Source: Gautieria morchelliformis (taxonomy: Eukaryota > Basidiomycota > Agaricomycetes > Gomphales > Gomphaceae). Taken from it: 64,000 bases of DNA. The position numbers and the translations under genes are program-made. The stretch spans positions 1-64,000 of the forward strand of contig WHVA01000481.1 of the NCBI GenBank assembly GCA_015179125.1. The letters run 5' to 3'. Under the pieces are notes generated by a model that was given only the letters and a program-made list of their open reading frames with translations, did not search any database and was not told the DNA's origin. This document shows, one piece after another, positions 22,903-33,998 of the stretch (its first letter is position 1; each line of letters starts with the position of its first letter).

Positions 22903-23889
22903 ATGAGGCAGTCCCGTCGATCCAGACAAGCACAAGTTAAACCCACTGGATGCTGCCAGCTGCAGCTTGACCAGCATCTAGCTATCTCCGTGCCTGCAAT
23001 TATCCATACAGGCGAGGAGCCTCTACCCTCCCCTTTCTCCCGTTTCCCCTCCGAGATTGTGTGCTTCATCGTCAGGCATGCAGCCGCAATATGCTCGCAG
23101 ACAGCACTGACTCTCACGCTCGTTTCCAAAACTGTCAGGGAATGGACCGAGCCAATTCTTTACCAAACCGTCACTCTCTGGACACCACACACGGTCGACC
23201 TGTTCCGCGTCGCTTTCGACGCCAAACCACGTTCCTTCTTCGCGGCTCACGTTAGGAATTTATTCATCAATGGGGAGCACGGCGCGGACATCATCATGGC
23301 CTGTTCAAACGTAGAAAGACTCGCGAGCTATCCGCCCGCTCTGGTGGGACTCCCAGATATTGATATGCAGGAGAACACTGCGTCCTCGACTGCTGCCTCC
23401 CCGTCACTTCCACAAAGTTCAGCAGACACTGGCTGTCCCACCCCAAGAGAAGTGATGCTCATGGGGGCGCTCGACGACGTCCCCTGGGCCTCGCCTCTAT
23501 TTCGCAACGTCAAATATCTCTACCTAGGACTCGAACCGCCTCCTCCGGAGACAGCGTGCGATCTCTCCCTTCTCCCTTCCCTCACACATTGCGCCTTTCC
23601 TTACGACGGGGACGAGGACGACGCGCTCATCCTCACCATATCCACTCTCCTCGAGTCGTCAACGCTGACGCATCTCGTCGTACTCGTTAATGACGAGCAG
23701 GGGAACCCGGACCGCGATCGCAAAGGCTCTATATGGACTAAACTGGCGTGTATGACCGATAGTCGGTTGCTGGTAGGCACAGAGCTCTGCCACGATGGCG
23801 ATGACTGGAAGGCGATGGTTGAGGCTGGGACTACCGTGTGGGGTTCTTGGGATAGGGACTACAGCGGTTGGAGGTGTGGGTTGCCTTGA
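22903..23889 (+). CDS. F-box-like protein
   Basis: A single-exon frame of about 328 residues from ATG 22903 (it is also open to ATG 22783, but those extra residues look non-coding). An F-box-like segment lies near residues 45-95: FSRFPSEIVCFIVRHAA, then LTLVSKTVREWTEPILYQTVTL, the basidiomycete pattern in which the box is followed by WxxPILYxTV. The rest has leucine-rich stretches (FRNVKYLYLGLEPPPPE, LTHLVVLVND) and a Trp-rich end (WGSWDRDYSGWRCGLP). Proteins of this kind act as SCF adaptors; the substrate is unknown. There are no stops or frameshifts. It has no operon-like relation to its neighbours. Confidence 0.7.
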   Translation: MRQSRRSRQAQVKPTGCCQLQLDQHLAISVPAIIHTGEEPLPSPFSRFPSEIVCFIVRHAAAICSQTALTLTLVSKTVREWTEPILYQTVTLWTPHTVDLFRVAFDAKPRSFFAAHVRNLFINGEHGADIIMACSNVERLASYPPALVGLPDIDMQENTASSTAASPSLPQSSADTGCPTPREVMLMGALDDVPWASPLFRNVKYLYLGLEPPPPETACDLSLLPSLTHCAFPYDGDEDDALILTISTLLESSTLTHLVVLVNDEQGNPDRDRKGSIWTKLACMTDSRLLVGTELCHDGDDWKAMVEAGTTVWGSWDRDYSGWRCGLP

Positions 23890-24420
23890 CCATTCTGACC
23901 ACAAATGTATGCATATCTGACTGTCAAGAATAGAGGCTGCTGGGATCAAGACCCCTTAACCAAAGGCATGAGGTCGCATTCACATCCCGGACTCCCAAGG
24001 TATAATGTTTACACAGCATCCACAAAGGCGCTGTCTGAGATGCACAGCATGTCGGTCCCAATCAACAAGGCTCTCAGGGTAACACGTATTTATCAGGATG
24101 ATCATCGCGTCCGGACAGCCGAGACGAGGGCTCGCCTGCATCAATGACTGGAAGCTAGCATTTTGACATAAGATCGGGAGAAACCACAAACCTGGTGGAT
24201 GGCTCATGTCCCCGTCCTGTGCGTCCCTTACTTCTGGCCATATTAATAGATGATTTATTATTATTAATTATAATTTGTGCAACAATAAGAAGATGGGCGA
24301 AGATTCGAGGCTGCATCAACTGTTGGTCTCTAGATCCTAACAACAAGAAAGTGTTAAGTGCTACACACGATCAAAGATGAAGCGTTGCCGAGACATCCAG
24401 CGGTGGTTATCATGTCAAAC
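23890..24420. other. Intergenic between convergent genes
   Basis: 3' flanks of the F-box gene and of the Arf-GAP gene (minus). AT-rich around 24238-24290. No feature supported. Confidence 0.4.
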
Positions 24421-26048
24421 TCACATGCCCCCCCAAGGGCCATGCTGCGGTTGACCAGAAGGCTGATGTTGCCAAGCAGGCACACCGAAGGGATTGCCAC
24501 CTTGCATGGGCTGTTGCTGGGGAAAGGCTTGGAGAGGCTGTTGCATGGGTATGTGTGATGTTTGCACAAACTGTTGAGGAAAAGACGTTGGAGTGAACTG
24601 TTGCTGCTGCTGCGGGTAAGGAGGTGCCAGTGGAGGTGCATATGAGTGCGAGAAGTGAGTCGACGATAACTGCTGGAACGGAGACTGGACATGTACAGGG
24701 GCAGAAGGCGACGACTGGAAAGAGTGTGTGTTCACAGGCATTTGGCCAGGATACCCAGGTAACTGTTGAGCAAAATGATCCCCTATACTCGGCTGTGGGT
24801 GTGTGCTCTGCGTCGGGAACGGGTTGCTCGGACTTGTGAGCACAGGAAGACTGGCACTGCGACCTGGAGGTTGACTGGCCACCGTAGAAGGGAAAGCGTG
24901 GGTCGATGTCGTCCCCAACGTACTGGTGGAGCTACTGGAAGATGGGAATGATGGTTGCTGAAATTGACTGGGAACCTGGAGCTGCGACTGTGGAAGCATG
25001 GAGGGCATGCTTTGGCCAGGATTGGCCAGCGACATCATGTCGTCCCATACAGGGTGATGTGGCACTGGATTAGGTGCTGGTTGGGGCGCAAGGGGTGCAG
25101 CTGGGGCAGGCCGAACCATGGAGGGCGGAGCTAGGGAAGGCGCAGACGGTTGCCGGAGTGATGGTGCGGGAGGAATGGTGGTTGCCGAGTATACCCCTGA
25201 TGGACGAGGTGGTGCAGTTATATTGGATACGGTACTTGAAGGCAGAGGCGGAAGAGGAGACGATCGTCGGGCTATTGTCGCCACGGGTGTGGATTGAGGT
25301 CGAATCGTGGGTGCCTTGGCGGACGGCGCGTCTTTACTCCCAGTCTTGTCCATAAACCGCCTGAATTCGTATTTCCCTATAGTCAAAAAAGACAATCAGG
25401 CTTCCGAATGAAGATGAAAATGTGCCGGGGAAGGGGCTTACATCGGATGAATTTCTCTAACTCACTATCCCTCTCCGATTCCTCCCGGTTGGCTGGTGGA
25501 GGATGGCGTGTCTCATTAGGATTATACTTCGCATTAGAGGCCAGGTTACCGATCGATTTCATGACCTGTAACAGTGAAGAAGGTATGTCAGGATCGGGTG
25601 TGACACATACCAAAGTACCAAAGTCAACGTGCCTCAACCTGTTCCCTGCTCCACGAGTCCATTGTCACGCTCTTCCTTAACAACATGGAAACCTGTCATC
25701 TCTTGGGCAATCTGGGGAGAAGAGGCAGTACTCACACTTTGGTGACATGGGTGCCAATCTTGCGATGGATGCTAGCACAGTTCATACTATGAGACGGATA
25801 TCACTACAGAACACCCAAGTTGTCGGCCCAACAGTACTGACGTACCATATAAAGATTCCAAGGTTATGCGATGCCCATCTTGGAGTTCTCGCCTTACAGT
25901 CAGCACACACATCTGGTCGAGTACGTACAAGCCTGATCAGCTGCCATAGTTGAAAGGATGGAGTTAACAGACCATTTCCAGGCTGGGTCAAGAGATCCAA
26001 GAGAATGCGCTGGTTTCGATCTGCCGTGAACTTGCTAACGCCCGACAT
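24421..26048 (-). CDS. Arf GTPase-activating protein (SMAP/Age2/Gts1-like)
   Basis: Six exons give 436 residues in frame: 26048-25973, 25912-25846, 25786-25736, 25675-25639, 25565-25442 and 25376-24421. The N-terminus is a complete ArfGAP zinc finger, C28-X2-C31-X16-C48-X2-C51, followed by X4-R56, the arginine finger that drives GTP hydrolysis on Arf. The sequence around it (TPRWASHNLGIFIC, then IHRKIGTHVTKV) is typical. Helical ArfGAP sequence follows up to FIRWKYEFRRFMDK near residue 120. The last 310 residues are low complexity, rich in Pro, Ser and Gln, with NPF motifs (SNPFPTQ, GNPFGVP) that could bind EH-domain endocytic proteins. The intron at 25638-25566 uses a weak GTTGAG donor; a GC-AG alternative would add VE. 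The expected role is vesicle traffic at Golgi or endosomes. Confidence 0.9.
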
Positions 26049-26162
26049 TCGATTGTGCTCTGAGATGCAATAAGTAATGGGTCGACTAATTTCAGTCACA
26101 GCCGTGACGGACCGCGATCACGTGATGCTAACCAGCTTGTAAATGTTCCATGTATTACCGTC
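26049..26162. promoter_or_regulatory. Short divergent intergenic region
   Basis: Only 114 bp separate the start of the Arf-GAP gene (minus) from the first ATG of the FunK1 relic (plus). No specific motif is assigned. Confidence 0.3.
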
Positions 26163-28059
26163 ATGTCTGAGGACTCCCGTAGCAACACATCCGTGCGCCA
26201 GAGCACCGAAGCTTTGAAAGCTTCCAGAATCATGGATCGAATACGACACGAATTTCGGAATGAGTGGAGACAGGACGATACCTTGCTGGAGAAGTTCTTT
26301 CCGGTATGCTCCTCCTGGAAACCTCATATAGAGGCGACGCAGAGGTGAAATTACAATGCGAAGACCTCCCGATGGAAGTGTATCCCGAAGGCACCCGACG
26401 TCGCGTCTGAACTCTAGACCCCGCTCTGGGTGCTGGTGAACGACATCCTCCTCGCAGAAGAAGATTCTCGCACGCAACCTTCCTCCTACCGCAAGGTACA
26501 GGACAGAAAATCTCGCAAGGAAAGTCAGCTCATCGGTATAAGTGGCGGACAGAACACAGTCGAGCTGTTTTAGCTACTCACGCCAAGAACAAACGGGTGC
26601 ACACTTACCCACCTTCTCCCATGTCCTCATCACTTTATCTTGCCGGTGGAGGATACCAAATCATGGGTGTTGGGCCGTTGAACGAAGCAAACAGCGTGGC
26701 TGGAATCGCACCCATAGAAGTTATAGTCGACTCAGATGATTCTCTAGTCGCTCGTGACCGGCTCGCGACGAACTCGAGCCAAATGTTCTGCAACCAGTCT
26801 AATCGACGGTTTGCGTTTGGCCTCATAATGACAGAAACTACATGTGAGGTGTACATGTTTGATCACTCTGGTGCAGTCGCGTCGAAACCTTTCAACTACC
26901 ATCGGCAACCCTCACAGTTCTGTGCGATCATGTTCCGATTGGGTTGTGACCAATGTGATCTTCTTGGATTTGATCCCAGCATATTTGGGGACTCTCGGGG
27001 GTTGGTAATTCATTCCCTGGTTGAGTCCGGAGACGGTACGGCGATGCCAGTATTTTACATCATTGACATGCGCGGAGAGCTTTTCCATTTCCCTACACTC
27101 ATCGGACCCGGGAAGGTAGTTGTCGCACTCAGAAAGAAGGCCACCCGGGATCGCAATTCGTCGTCAAAGAGGCATGGATTCCCTACGAGGAATTTCCTGG
27201 AAGGGAATCCGAGAGCTCACTCCTTCGTCATGCACAGGCTAAAGGTATAGTTTCTGGCGTGGCTCAACTTGAACACTTCGAACAAGTCCGGCGGGTAGTA
27301 TCTAGGTCACTGGATTCATCACTGATGATTCCAGTGACCTAGATACTGTCTTGCGCAATCGTCAGGTCGACAATCCGACTGTGGACCACTGGAAGGCGGA
27401 ACGCATTCACACTCGGATGGTCTTGAAAACATATGGCAAGCCGCTCAACAGGTTTGCGACAAGAAATGAACTGTTGTTGGTGTTTCATGATGCTGTCCTT
27501 GGTGTGTTTTTTCCTCTGGCCTCGTTAGTTCTCATGATATTAATGCACCCTAAGCGCATTGGCAACTTCATGAGGTGGCAGGCATTCTACACCGTGATAT
27601 TAGTCTGGACAGCATCCTTATTAATCCCGGCGGCGCAGAAGGCAATTGTGGAATCCTTATCGACTTTGATCATGCCATTCGAGTTGGAGATACTTTCCGC
27701 ACACGTACCTTGACGACCTTGAGTCATTTTACTTTGCTCTGCCATCCATACTCATGGCCTATTCCGGGCCACGCAAGTTCAAATTTGTACTGCCGGACAT
27801 CGCAGTGTCTTGGAATGACCCTGATTCTTCTACTTTGAAACATGGCCACTTTGGCTTACAACAGTGCAGAGTCTCAGTAGACCCATGGTTTGGCCCTGCT
27901 TCCAGGCACTCACTAGTCGTCTTTTCAATTTCTTCCGTACCCGTCGTCTAGGTCTCGGGAAACCCCTGTCTGCCCTCGACCCTGGAGGACTATGCTGAGT
28001 ATTTGGGCTATATCCAGCAGTGCATTGTCGACATGGAAGTTGAGGAATTACCAGTCTAG
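26163..28059 (+). pseudogene. FunK1-type fungal protein kinase, decayed
   Basis: Segments of the fungal-specific FunK1 kinase family appear in order but in shifting frames. An N-terminal part (26163-26290, up to LLEKFFP) is followed by a piece around 26420-26540 (VLVNDILLAEEDSR), then NRRFAFGLIMTETTCEVYMFDHSGAVASKPF (about 26800-26905), FVVKEAWIPYEEFPG (about 27150), ERIHTRMVLKTYGKPL (27391), the catalytic loop GILHRDISLDSILIN (27580), the metal site LIDFDHAI (27660), and a C-terminal YLGYIQQCIVDMEVEELPV ending at 28059. At least four frame changes are needed (near 26400, 27150, 27500 and 27710), and a 51-nt palindrome interrupts it at 27297-27347. The key HRD and DFD residues survive, so decay may be recent or partly explained by unseen introns. 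Confidence 0.75.
27297..27347. repeat. Near-perfect 51-nt palindrome
   Basis: Arms of 25 nt (27297-27321 and 27323-27347) around a single C, with one mismatched pair. It lies in the FunK1 relic between the segments ending EHFEQVRRVV and starting LRNRQVDNPTV. Confidence 0.9.
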
Positions 28060-28261
28060 CAGCGTCAAGCCTCTCCGTCTGGTGAACCATCTGCCTTTTA
28101 CCATTCGAGGAGACGAAACCGAGAACATTCAACTAATTCCCACCTGACACAGGCGTCCTTCCATAATATTAAAAGGCCTCGAGGGTCGGCTGGATGCCTA
28201 GCTGATGAGACTATATCATCCTGGCCTGATTTCTTGTTACGCGTACGCTAAAGGTGCTAAT

Positions 28262-28414
28262 AATGCCTTACTGGCAAATATTTGTGATATCATTGAAGCG
28301 GCATGGAATAAAATTGCGTTGTCGGTATATATATCCTCTAGTTCGTTTCTTATCACGTGGGTAGCCAACAATGCCTTACTGGCAAATGTGATATCGAAAC
28401 AGCATGGAATAAAA
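28262..28414. repeat. Diverged direct repeat, two copies
   Basis: 28262-28314 and 28370-28414 share AATGCCTTACTGGCAAAT, a TGTGATATC core and CATGGAATAAAAT. Copy 2 lacks 8 bp present in copy 1. The AT-rich spacer is about 55 bp. No gene is attached. Confidence 0.75.
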
Positions 28415-28999
28415 TCGTCCTAAGTACAGTCTTCTGTGTTACGAGGAGCGTGTGTCCGCCCTTTCCATGAACGTTTGGTCATTCCATTAGGCTGAGAGTC
28501 CATGTTCAGCTTCTCTATAGTCTCTTCAAAGTAAGCTTGAACATGCTTGAATTACATAACATGCACGCTCCGACCGTCGACGTCACCCCTCTCGGTCGAA
28601 ACGCTACAGTATATTTATTCATAAGACTTCTATTACTACTAAAATTCCTAATATTACTGTAAAGGTCCACGTGAAGTTGTAAGGGAGATTAAAAACATCA
28701 AGATCTGTACTTAAATGATTAGGGTTGGGGATATAGCTTGGTAGCACTGTCTAGGTGGCTCTGGTTTGTGGATACAAAAACGGTCCATAAACGTTGCTAC
28801 AGGTTGGTAAGCGTTCGATGCGAAATCGGCATGTTAATTGGATACTGGGGATTTAGGGTGCGGGAAAGATCAAAGTTTTAGTCCAATACATAACTTGAAG
28901 GATCGAAAAGCTGAACAAGTCCGTCGTAATCAAATGGGTAGTATCTGCGAATGAGAGTATTTGCAATTGTCATGCAGCTTAGATATGAGCAGACTTGCC
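28415..28999. other. No gene recognised
   Basis: AT-rich non-coding sequence downstream of the small cysteine-rich gene (minus). Nothing supported. Confidence 0.35.
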
Positions 29000-29272
29000 T
29001 TAACGGCGTCGACACGCTGGGCAGTGCCCGTGACGCATTACGTCGCAGTGCTCCTCCAGCTGCCGTTCTGAACACCTATGGTGGTTGCGGCAAGCCCTTC
29101 GCGAAGCCACACAGTCTGGGCATCTGCCCGAAGCACCGTATGTGCAGCGATGAGGGTGCCGGGAGCTATCGATACAAGTTGATCGAAAGCAGTCATCATA
29201 GGTTTCTATCGGTTTATAGATGTGCCCACAAAGCAGGTACTTTGTGTGTCCTTCTATTGTGATGATACACAT
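29000..29272 (-). CDS. Small cysteine-rich protein (unknown function)
   Basis: A 90-residue intronless frame opens MCIITIEGHTKYLLCGH. Ten cysteines and many histidines are arranged as repeated CX2C-like pairs: CGH, then DCFRSTC, HPHRC, GRCPDC, HHRC, EHC, HCPAC, ending RRR. The opening, a Met-Cys start, a tract before CGH, and a CxxxxC pair followed by a His/Pro-rich stretch, recalls a class of short zinc-ribbon-like proteins common in Agaricomycetes, but I cannot name a family. It has no signal peptide, so a secreted effector is unlikely; metal binding is the reasonable inference. The whole frame is cysteine-patterned to its last residues, which argues against chance. Confidence 0.5.
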   Translation of the reverse strand: MCIITIEGHTKYLLCGHIYKPIETYDDCFRSTCIDSSRHPHRCTYGASGRCPDCVASRRACRNHHRCSERQLEEHCDVMRHGHCPACRRR

Positions 29273-30610
29273 CTAATAACCCAAGCCGATTAGCTCGCAA
29301 CCAGAGTGGGGGCAATGTCGGAGCTCCCTGATGAGTGCTTGAGGGACAGTCGGACGGCTATGGCAAAAACTTCATGAGTCCAATGTGCGATGAAGGCAGG
29401 CGATATGCTCACATGGAAAAATGTAGTCTAAGCGAAATACTTGGGTGGGAGGCTGTAGATTTGGAACGGGGTGAATGAGAGAAACATAGCATATGGGTTG
29501 GCTCTTTTGTACGCCGGGAAGGAAGACCAAACACATACATTGCATAGCCAAGTACGTGAATAGCAGCAGTCCATATAAAGGATAATTTGCAATGCCGCGA
29601 TATCCCGATAACCTGCACAGTCCTGTAAATCCACTCAATACCATGAACGTGGCATTTCCATTAAAACAATCAGACAAAGAAACAACGAAACATTACTCCT
29701 GCAGCCAGGAAAATGCAAGCCGAAAGCGGTCCCACATTTTACAGACGGTCTAGCCGCCATCGCCTTGGAAACAGGGCACATGTCCAGGAGCAACTTTCGA
29801 TGACGAGCTTCATCGATATGGCTGTGAGAAAGGTGAGTAACAGCCAGGTGGTCAGCTCATAAGCCTCTGGAGTGATATATGGGCGTCAACCAGCCAGAGA
29901 CGAGTAGAGGAATAGAGCTCGAGCTGTAGCGAACCAAGATGCACCCCAGCTAGGATACACGGCGAGGAATCTGACGGAATCTACCGCGGAAGATTGCTCA
30001 ACTAGCGAACTTGCTGGGCCAGCAAGACGCGCTTTGCAAGGGGTGGAGTCCACGCATAGCCTGGCAAAGGGGACAGCCTTGAAGTCACCTGCGAACTTTG
30101 ACAAGAACTGGCGACTATACTGCTGTGGATCGCCACTGGCATGACCAAACGCCAACCTGTTCCAGATACTACAAATCATGGTCAGTGCATCCGATAGACA
30201 GGGGATTTGATAAAGGTATCGAATGGAGATATTCTCATGGAAAGAGACCACTCACTGTCACCACGACACCTATAGACACCTCGTGGTTTCAATTTACCCC
30301 GCATGCGGTGGTATAGTCAACTTCAACATAGCAACCTGAACATATCGGCCATGCTGAATGATATAATGCAGTGCAACATATATATGTTGCATATGTTGCC
30401 TCGTGGTGTAACGACAGCTTTGGTTGGACGAGACGCCATGTTGCGTTTCCCGCATGATCCAACGCTGCAATTAAGAACATGAAGACGCCAGTTCTTGGTA
30501 AGATGGTGCGACTGCACACGTATCGCTTGGCTGTACGGTAGCACTGCCGGACAGCGCATCTGGGGAGGTACAGATAATGCAGCTCAAAGTGAAAGCTATA
30601 GGAGTAAACT
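29273..30610. other. Intergenic, no gene recognised
   Basis: Several frames on the minus strand (29372-29677, 29886-30251, 30289-30642) have no domain and irregular composition. No repeats of known elements here except the 43-bp match starting at 30611. Confidence 0.35.
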
Positions 30611-30653
30611 ATGAGGCACTGTGGGCGTCTGTGGTACCTCAACGCGTCCTGTT
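30611..30653 (-). repeat. 43-bp segment identical, in reverse, to 37029-37071
   Basis: It is a perfect 43/43 match to the opposite strand at 37029-37071, ending 22 bp before the MRE11 start codon. It includes ACGCGT, the core of the MluI cell-cycle box. On the minus strand it can encode RYHRRPQCL, the same frame that leads into the cysteine-rich part of the ORF at 37 kb. Confidence 0.9.
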
Positions 30654-30675
30654 ACGCCTGTCACTGGTGAAACCA

Positions 30676-33534
30676 ATGTCAGAATCTGAACGCGATGACT
30701 CTGCTTATCCTCGTCGAACCATACGCCCAGGGTGTAAGTTGAAATACCCAGAAGATCATATGTAACTTATTCAGGCATGCCTCGTAGTCCCTCATGATAC
30801 TGTAAAGATCATGCTCGCCACCGACAACCACATAGGTTACCTAGAGAGAGATCCCATCCGAGGACAAGATGCCATAAACACATTCGAAGAAATTCTTCAG
30901 CTGGCAGTCAAGCATGATGTGCGTAACTTGTCGCTCCATGTACTTCGCCATTCAGTGGCTAACAATTTCGCCGACCTCCAGGTGGACTTTATACTACTGG
31001 CAGGCGACCTATTTCACGACAACCGCCCATCTCGAGACTGTATCTATCGTGTTACAGCTTTATTGCGCGAATATACTCTAGGAGACAAACCTGTGTCGAT
31101 AGAGCTTCTGAGTGACCCCGATGACGGCAAGGCCCCTGGGTTCTCGTGCGACTGGCGATCTTTAAAATCACACCAGATCCGCTAAACATTATATAGGTTT
31201 CCTGCAGTCAACTATGAAGACGCCAACTTGAATGTTGGGATACCGGTGTTTTCTATTCATGGCAATCACGATGACCCCCAAGGAACTGGACCTGTATGTC
31301 ACTTCGCAGGTCTGCTGATGTCTTGGGTCACATTTTATGGTAGGAAGGAGCACTCTGTGCCTTAGATCTGCTTTCCGTCACAGGGCTGCTCAATTACATG
31401 GGAAAATCCGATTTACCAGCAAATGACAATGACGACCAGTCCACGGGATTGGCAGTGAATCCAGTGCTTCTTCGCAAAGGACGTACCCGAGTAGGGATGT
31501 ATGGCATCGGTAACGTCAAGGACGCCCGAATGCACTACGAATTACGAAGCAATCGTGTTCGCATGTTTATGCCACACGACAAGGATGACTGGTTCAATAT
31601 ACTACTTGTGCATCAGAATCGGTCGGCAGATCTATTCATTCTTCTTATTACGTGGCTCATCCCCAACTTTTCAGGGTTAAGCACGGTCCTCAGCAATCAG
31701 TTCCAGAAGGCATGTTCGATGATAGCATAAACCTCGTCGTTTGGGGACACGAGCATGACTGTCGCATCGATCCGGAGTCTGTGGCCGGCAAAGAATATGT
31801 TATCACTCAGCCTGGCTCATCTGTTGCCACCTCTCTGGCTGAAGGAGAAGCTTTACAAAAGTAGGTGTCCTCATGTTTTTCCTTCAATATTCACTTATAG
31901 TTTTATAGACACGTCGCTATTGTTGAGATCCTAGGAAAAGACTTCCAATTCACCCCAATTCCTCTGAAAACCGTCCGACCTTTCGTGATGGAAGAAATAG
32001 TTCTCATCGACCTGGAAGGTAATCAGAAAGTTGACATAACAAAGCCTATGGAGGTGACCAAATTCTTGAAGTCCCGGGTACGCGGTGTCATGCCCTAGCC
32101 ATTGGGCTGATATTAATGCACTCTTCAATAGGTAAATGCGCTGATAGACAAAGCCAATGCCGAGTGGGATGAGCGCAACAAAGCGTCCGTCACAGCAAAT
32201 GAGAAGGAACTACCACGGATGCTCCCTCTAGTCCGACTCAAGGTAATTATTTATGTTCCCAAAAGGCTTCTTGTGACGAACTCTTGACTGTACAAGGTGG
32301 ATACGACAGGTGTACCCGAGATGCACAATCCTGTACGTTTCGGACAAGAGTTCGCGGGGCGAATAGCGAATCCTCGAGATGTCCTGCTGTTCCATCGTGC
32401 GAAAAAGGCAGCGGCTCGTGGTGGCAAAGTCGTTACAGATGAACCGGAACTTTCCATTGACGACCCTGACATGCCAGTGCGTGAAAAGCTGGAGAAGATC
32501 AGAGTGGCGACGCTTGTTAAGGAGTATCTAGCAGCGCAAGAGTTGCAACTACTGGGAGAGAATGGAATGTCAGATGCTATCCAGACATTTGTGGACAAGG
32601 ACGACATACATTCGATCTCCCGGTGATTAAATTTCCTATTCTTACTAATTTCTCTCATTCTTGCTTTTTTCTTATTAATGCTTGTGGACAGGTACGTTGT
32701 TAAGAGTCTCAACTCTCTCCAGAAAGGTGTGGCGGCCGTGGAAGCCGACGAAGAGGAATTGGAAGAGAAGGTGGAGGCTTCATGCAGTAGCGTTCTGATC
32801 CCAATTGACATTGCATATATCAGTTAATGCAAGCCAAGGAACAGGCCGATGAAGAGTACGCGAAGCGTAAAATGGCCGGAAAGACTGCGAATAAGGTATG
32901 TTGTAAATACGCGTTCTGACATAACTCAGACATGGGACAAGGCCAAAGCCGTGGAGTCAGATCCAGAGTCTGTTGATTCGATGATGATGGATGTCGATGC
33001 GGAAGGGTCCGACTTCGATGAGCCCCCGCCCACAAAGAAAGCTTTTGTTAAAAAGCCGGCCGCGGCTACGAAGGGCAAGGGCAAAGCACCCGCCAAGAGG
33101 AAGAGCAAGAAAGTTGTGGTAAGTAATTGTTGTTCTACGATGACGTCACCGCTAAGTTCCACAATATCCAGGACGAGGACGATGAGGATGAGGATGATGA
33201 CTTTATTGAAGACGATGACGAAGAAGAGGAAGAGTTACCCAAGACTAAAAAGTCTAATAGAGCCGCCGTGCTTAAGTTTGTTTCGCCCTGCTTCAATGGC
33301 ATCTTACAGTTCCTGAACTTCTTATTCAGTTCCACTACTACGACTAAGAAAGCACCTGCGAAGAAGAAGGCCGAGCCTAAGCAGACAATGTTGAAACTTG
33401 GTTCGACAAGGGCAACATCTGGACGTGCAGCGGCAGGCAAAGCGAAAGGGAAAATGGCCGAAGTGGTGAGTTTCTACACACAGTGTGGTGCTTCTCTGAC
33501 GTGACATGTGGTACAGGTGGATATTAGCGACTAA
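30676..33534 (+). CDS. MRE11: MRE11 double-strand-break repair nuclease
   Basis: A multi-exon gene for a protein of about 700 residues. Exon 1 (30676-30733) joins exon 2 at 30788 through a GTAAGT intron; exon 2 ends at 30918 and exon 3 starts at 30982. All phosphodiesterase motifs are present: ATDNHIGY (D32, H34), LLAGDLFHDN, SIHGNHDDP, LLVHQNR and VVWGHEHDC, the Mn-binding set of the Mre11-Rad50-Nbs1 nuclease. The conserved middle part follows (TQPGSSVATSLAEGEA, NPVRFGQEFAGRIANPRDV, LLGENGMSDAIQTFVDKDD). The C-terminal exons encode acidic and Lys/Ala-rich sequence (DEDDEDEDDDFIEDDD, KKAPAKKKAEPKQ), the usual Rad50/DNA-binding tail, ending VVDISD. No frame lesion was found, so it should be functional and end-resecting in the nucleus. 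Confidence 0.95.
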
Positions 33535-33998
33535 CCAGAAGTATCACATTGCACCACACAACAGATTGGCTGGGTCTAGAGACCAACACACTTACTAAAT
33601 TGTAATATTTAGTCTTTTCATCAATGTAATACTACCAGCACGACACGGATATGAGAGCGTATGTTCAATCATGTGAAGCTAATAAACTGGATAGGATCTG
33701 ATGCGGATTTAATTTACCCTAACTTATTCACTAACCTAGAATCTCGCCATTACAGTACATGCCGGCCACATACAGGAGCATGTACTTTGAATTATTTTCC
33801 GTCACCGTGGCTGAATGCGCCCTTTTCCTAACAAATACAACAGTCTCCCATATTCGACAGTCTCGCACTGTTAGAAGTAGTGAGCAAGTGAGCACCATCG
33901 TTCTAGTTCTAGCTAGCCCTTTTTGGACGTATCGCACGACGTCTGTGACGCGTGACCGGTCGTGAATTGACTGTGATTGTGGCTTCGAGCCTGCTAAT
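33535..33998. other. Intergenic between tandem genes
   Basis: The MRE11 3' flank and the promoter of the downstream phosphatase gene. No specific element supported. Confidence 0.4.

Noticed and set aside
29886..30251. 121-codon minus-strand frame upstream of MRE11
   Set aside because: No domain, irregular composition, no splice support. Treated as chance.
30640..30650. ACGCGT as a functional cell-cycle box of MRE11
   Set aside because: One 6-bp match inside a duplicated 43-bp segment of possible element origin is not enough to claim regulation.
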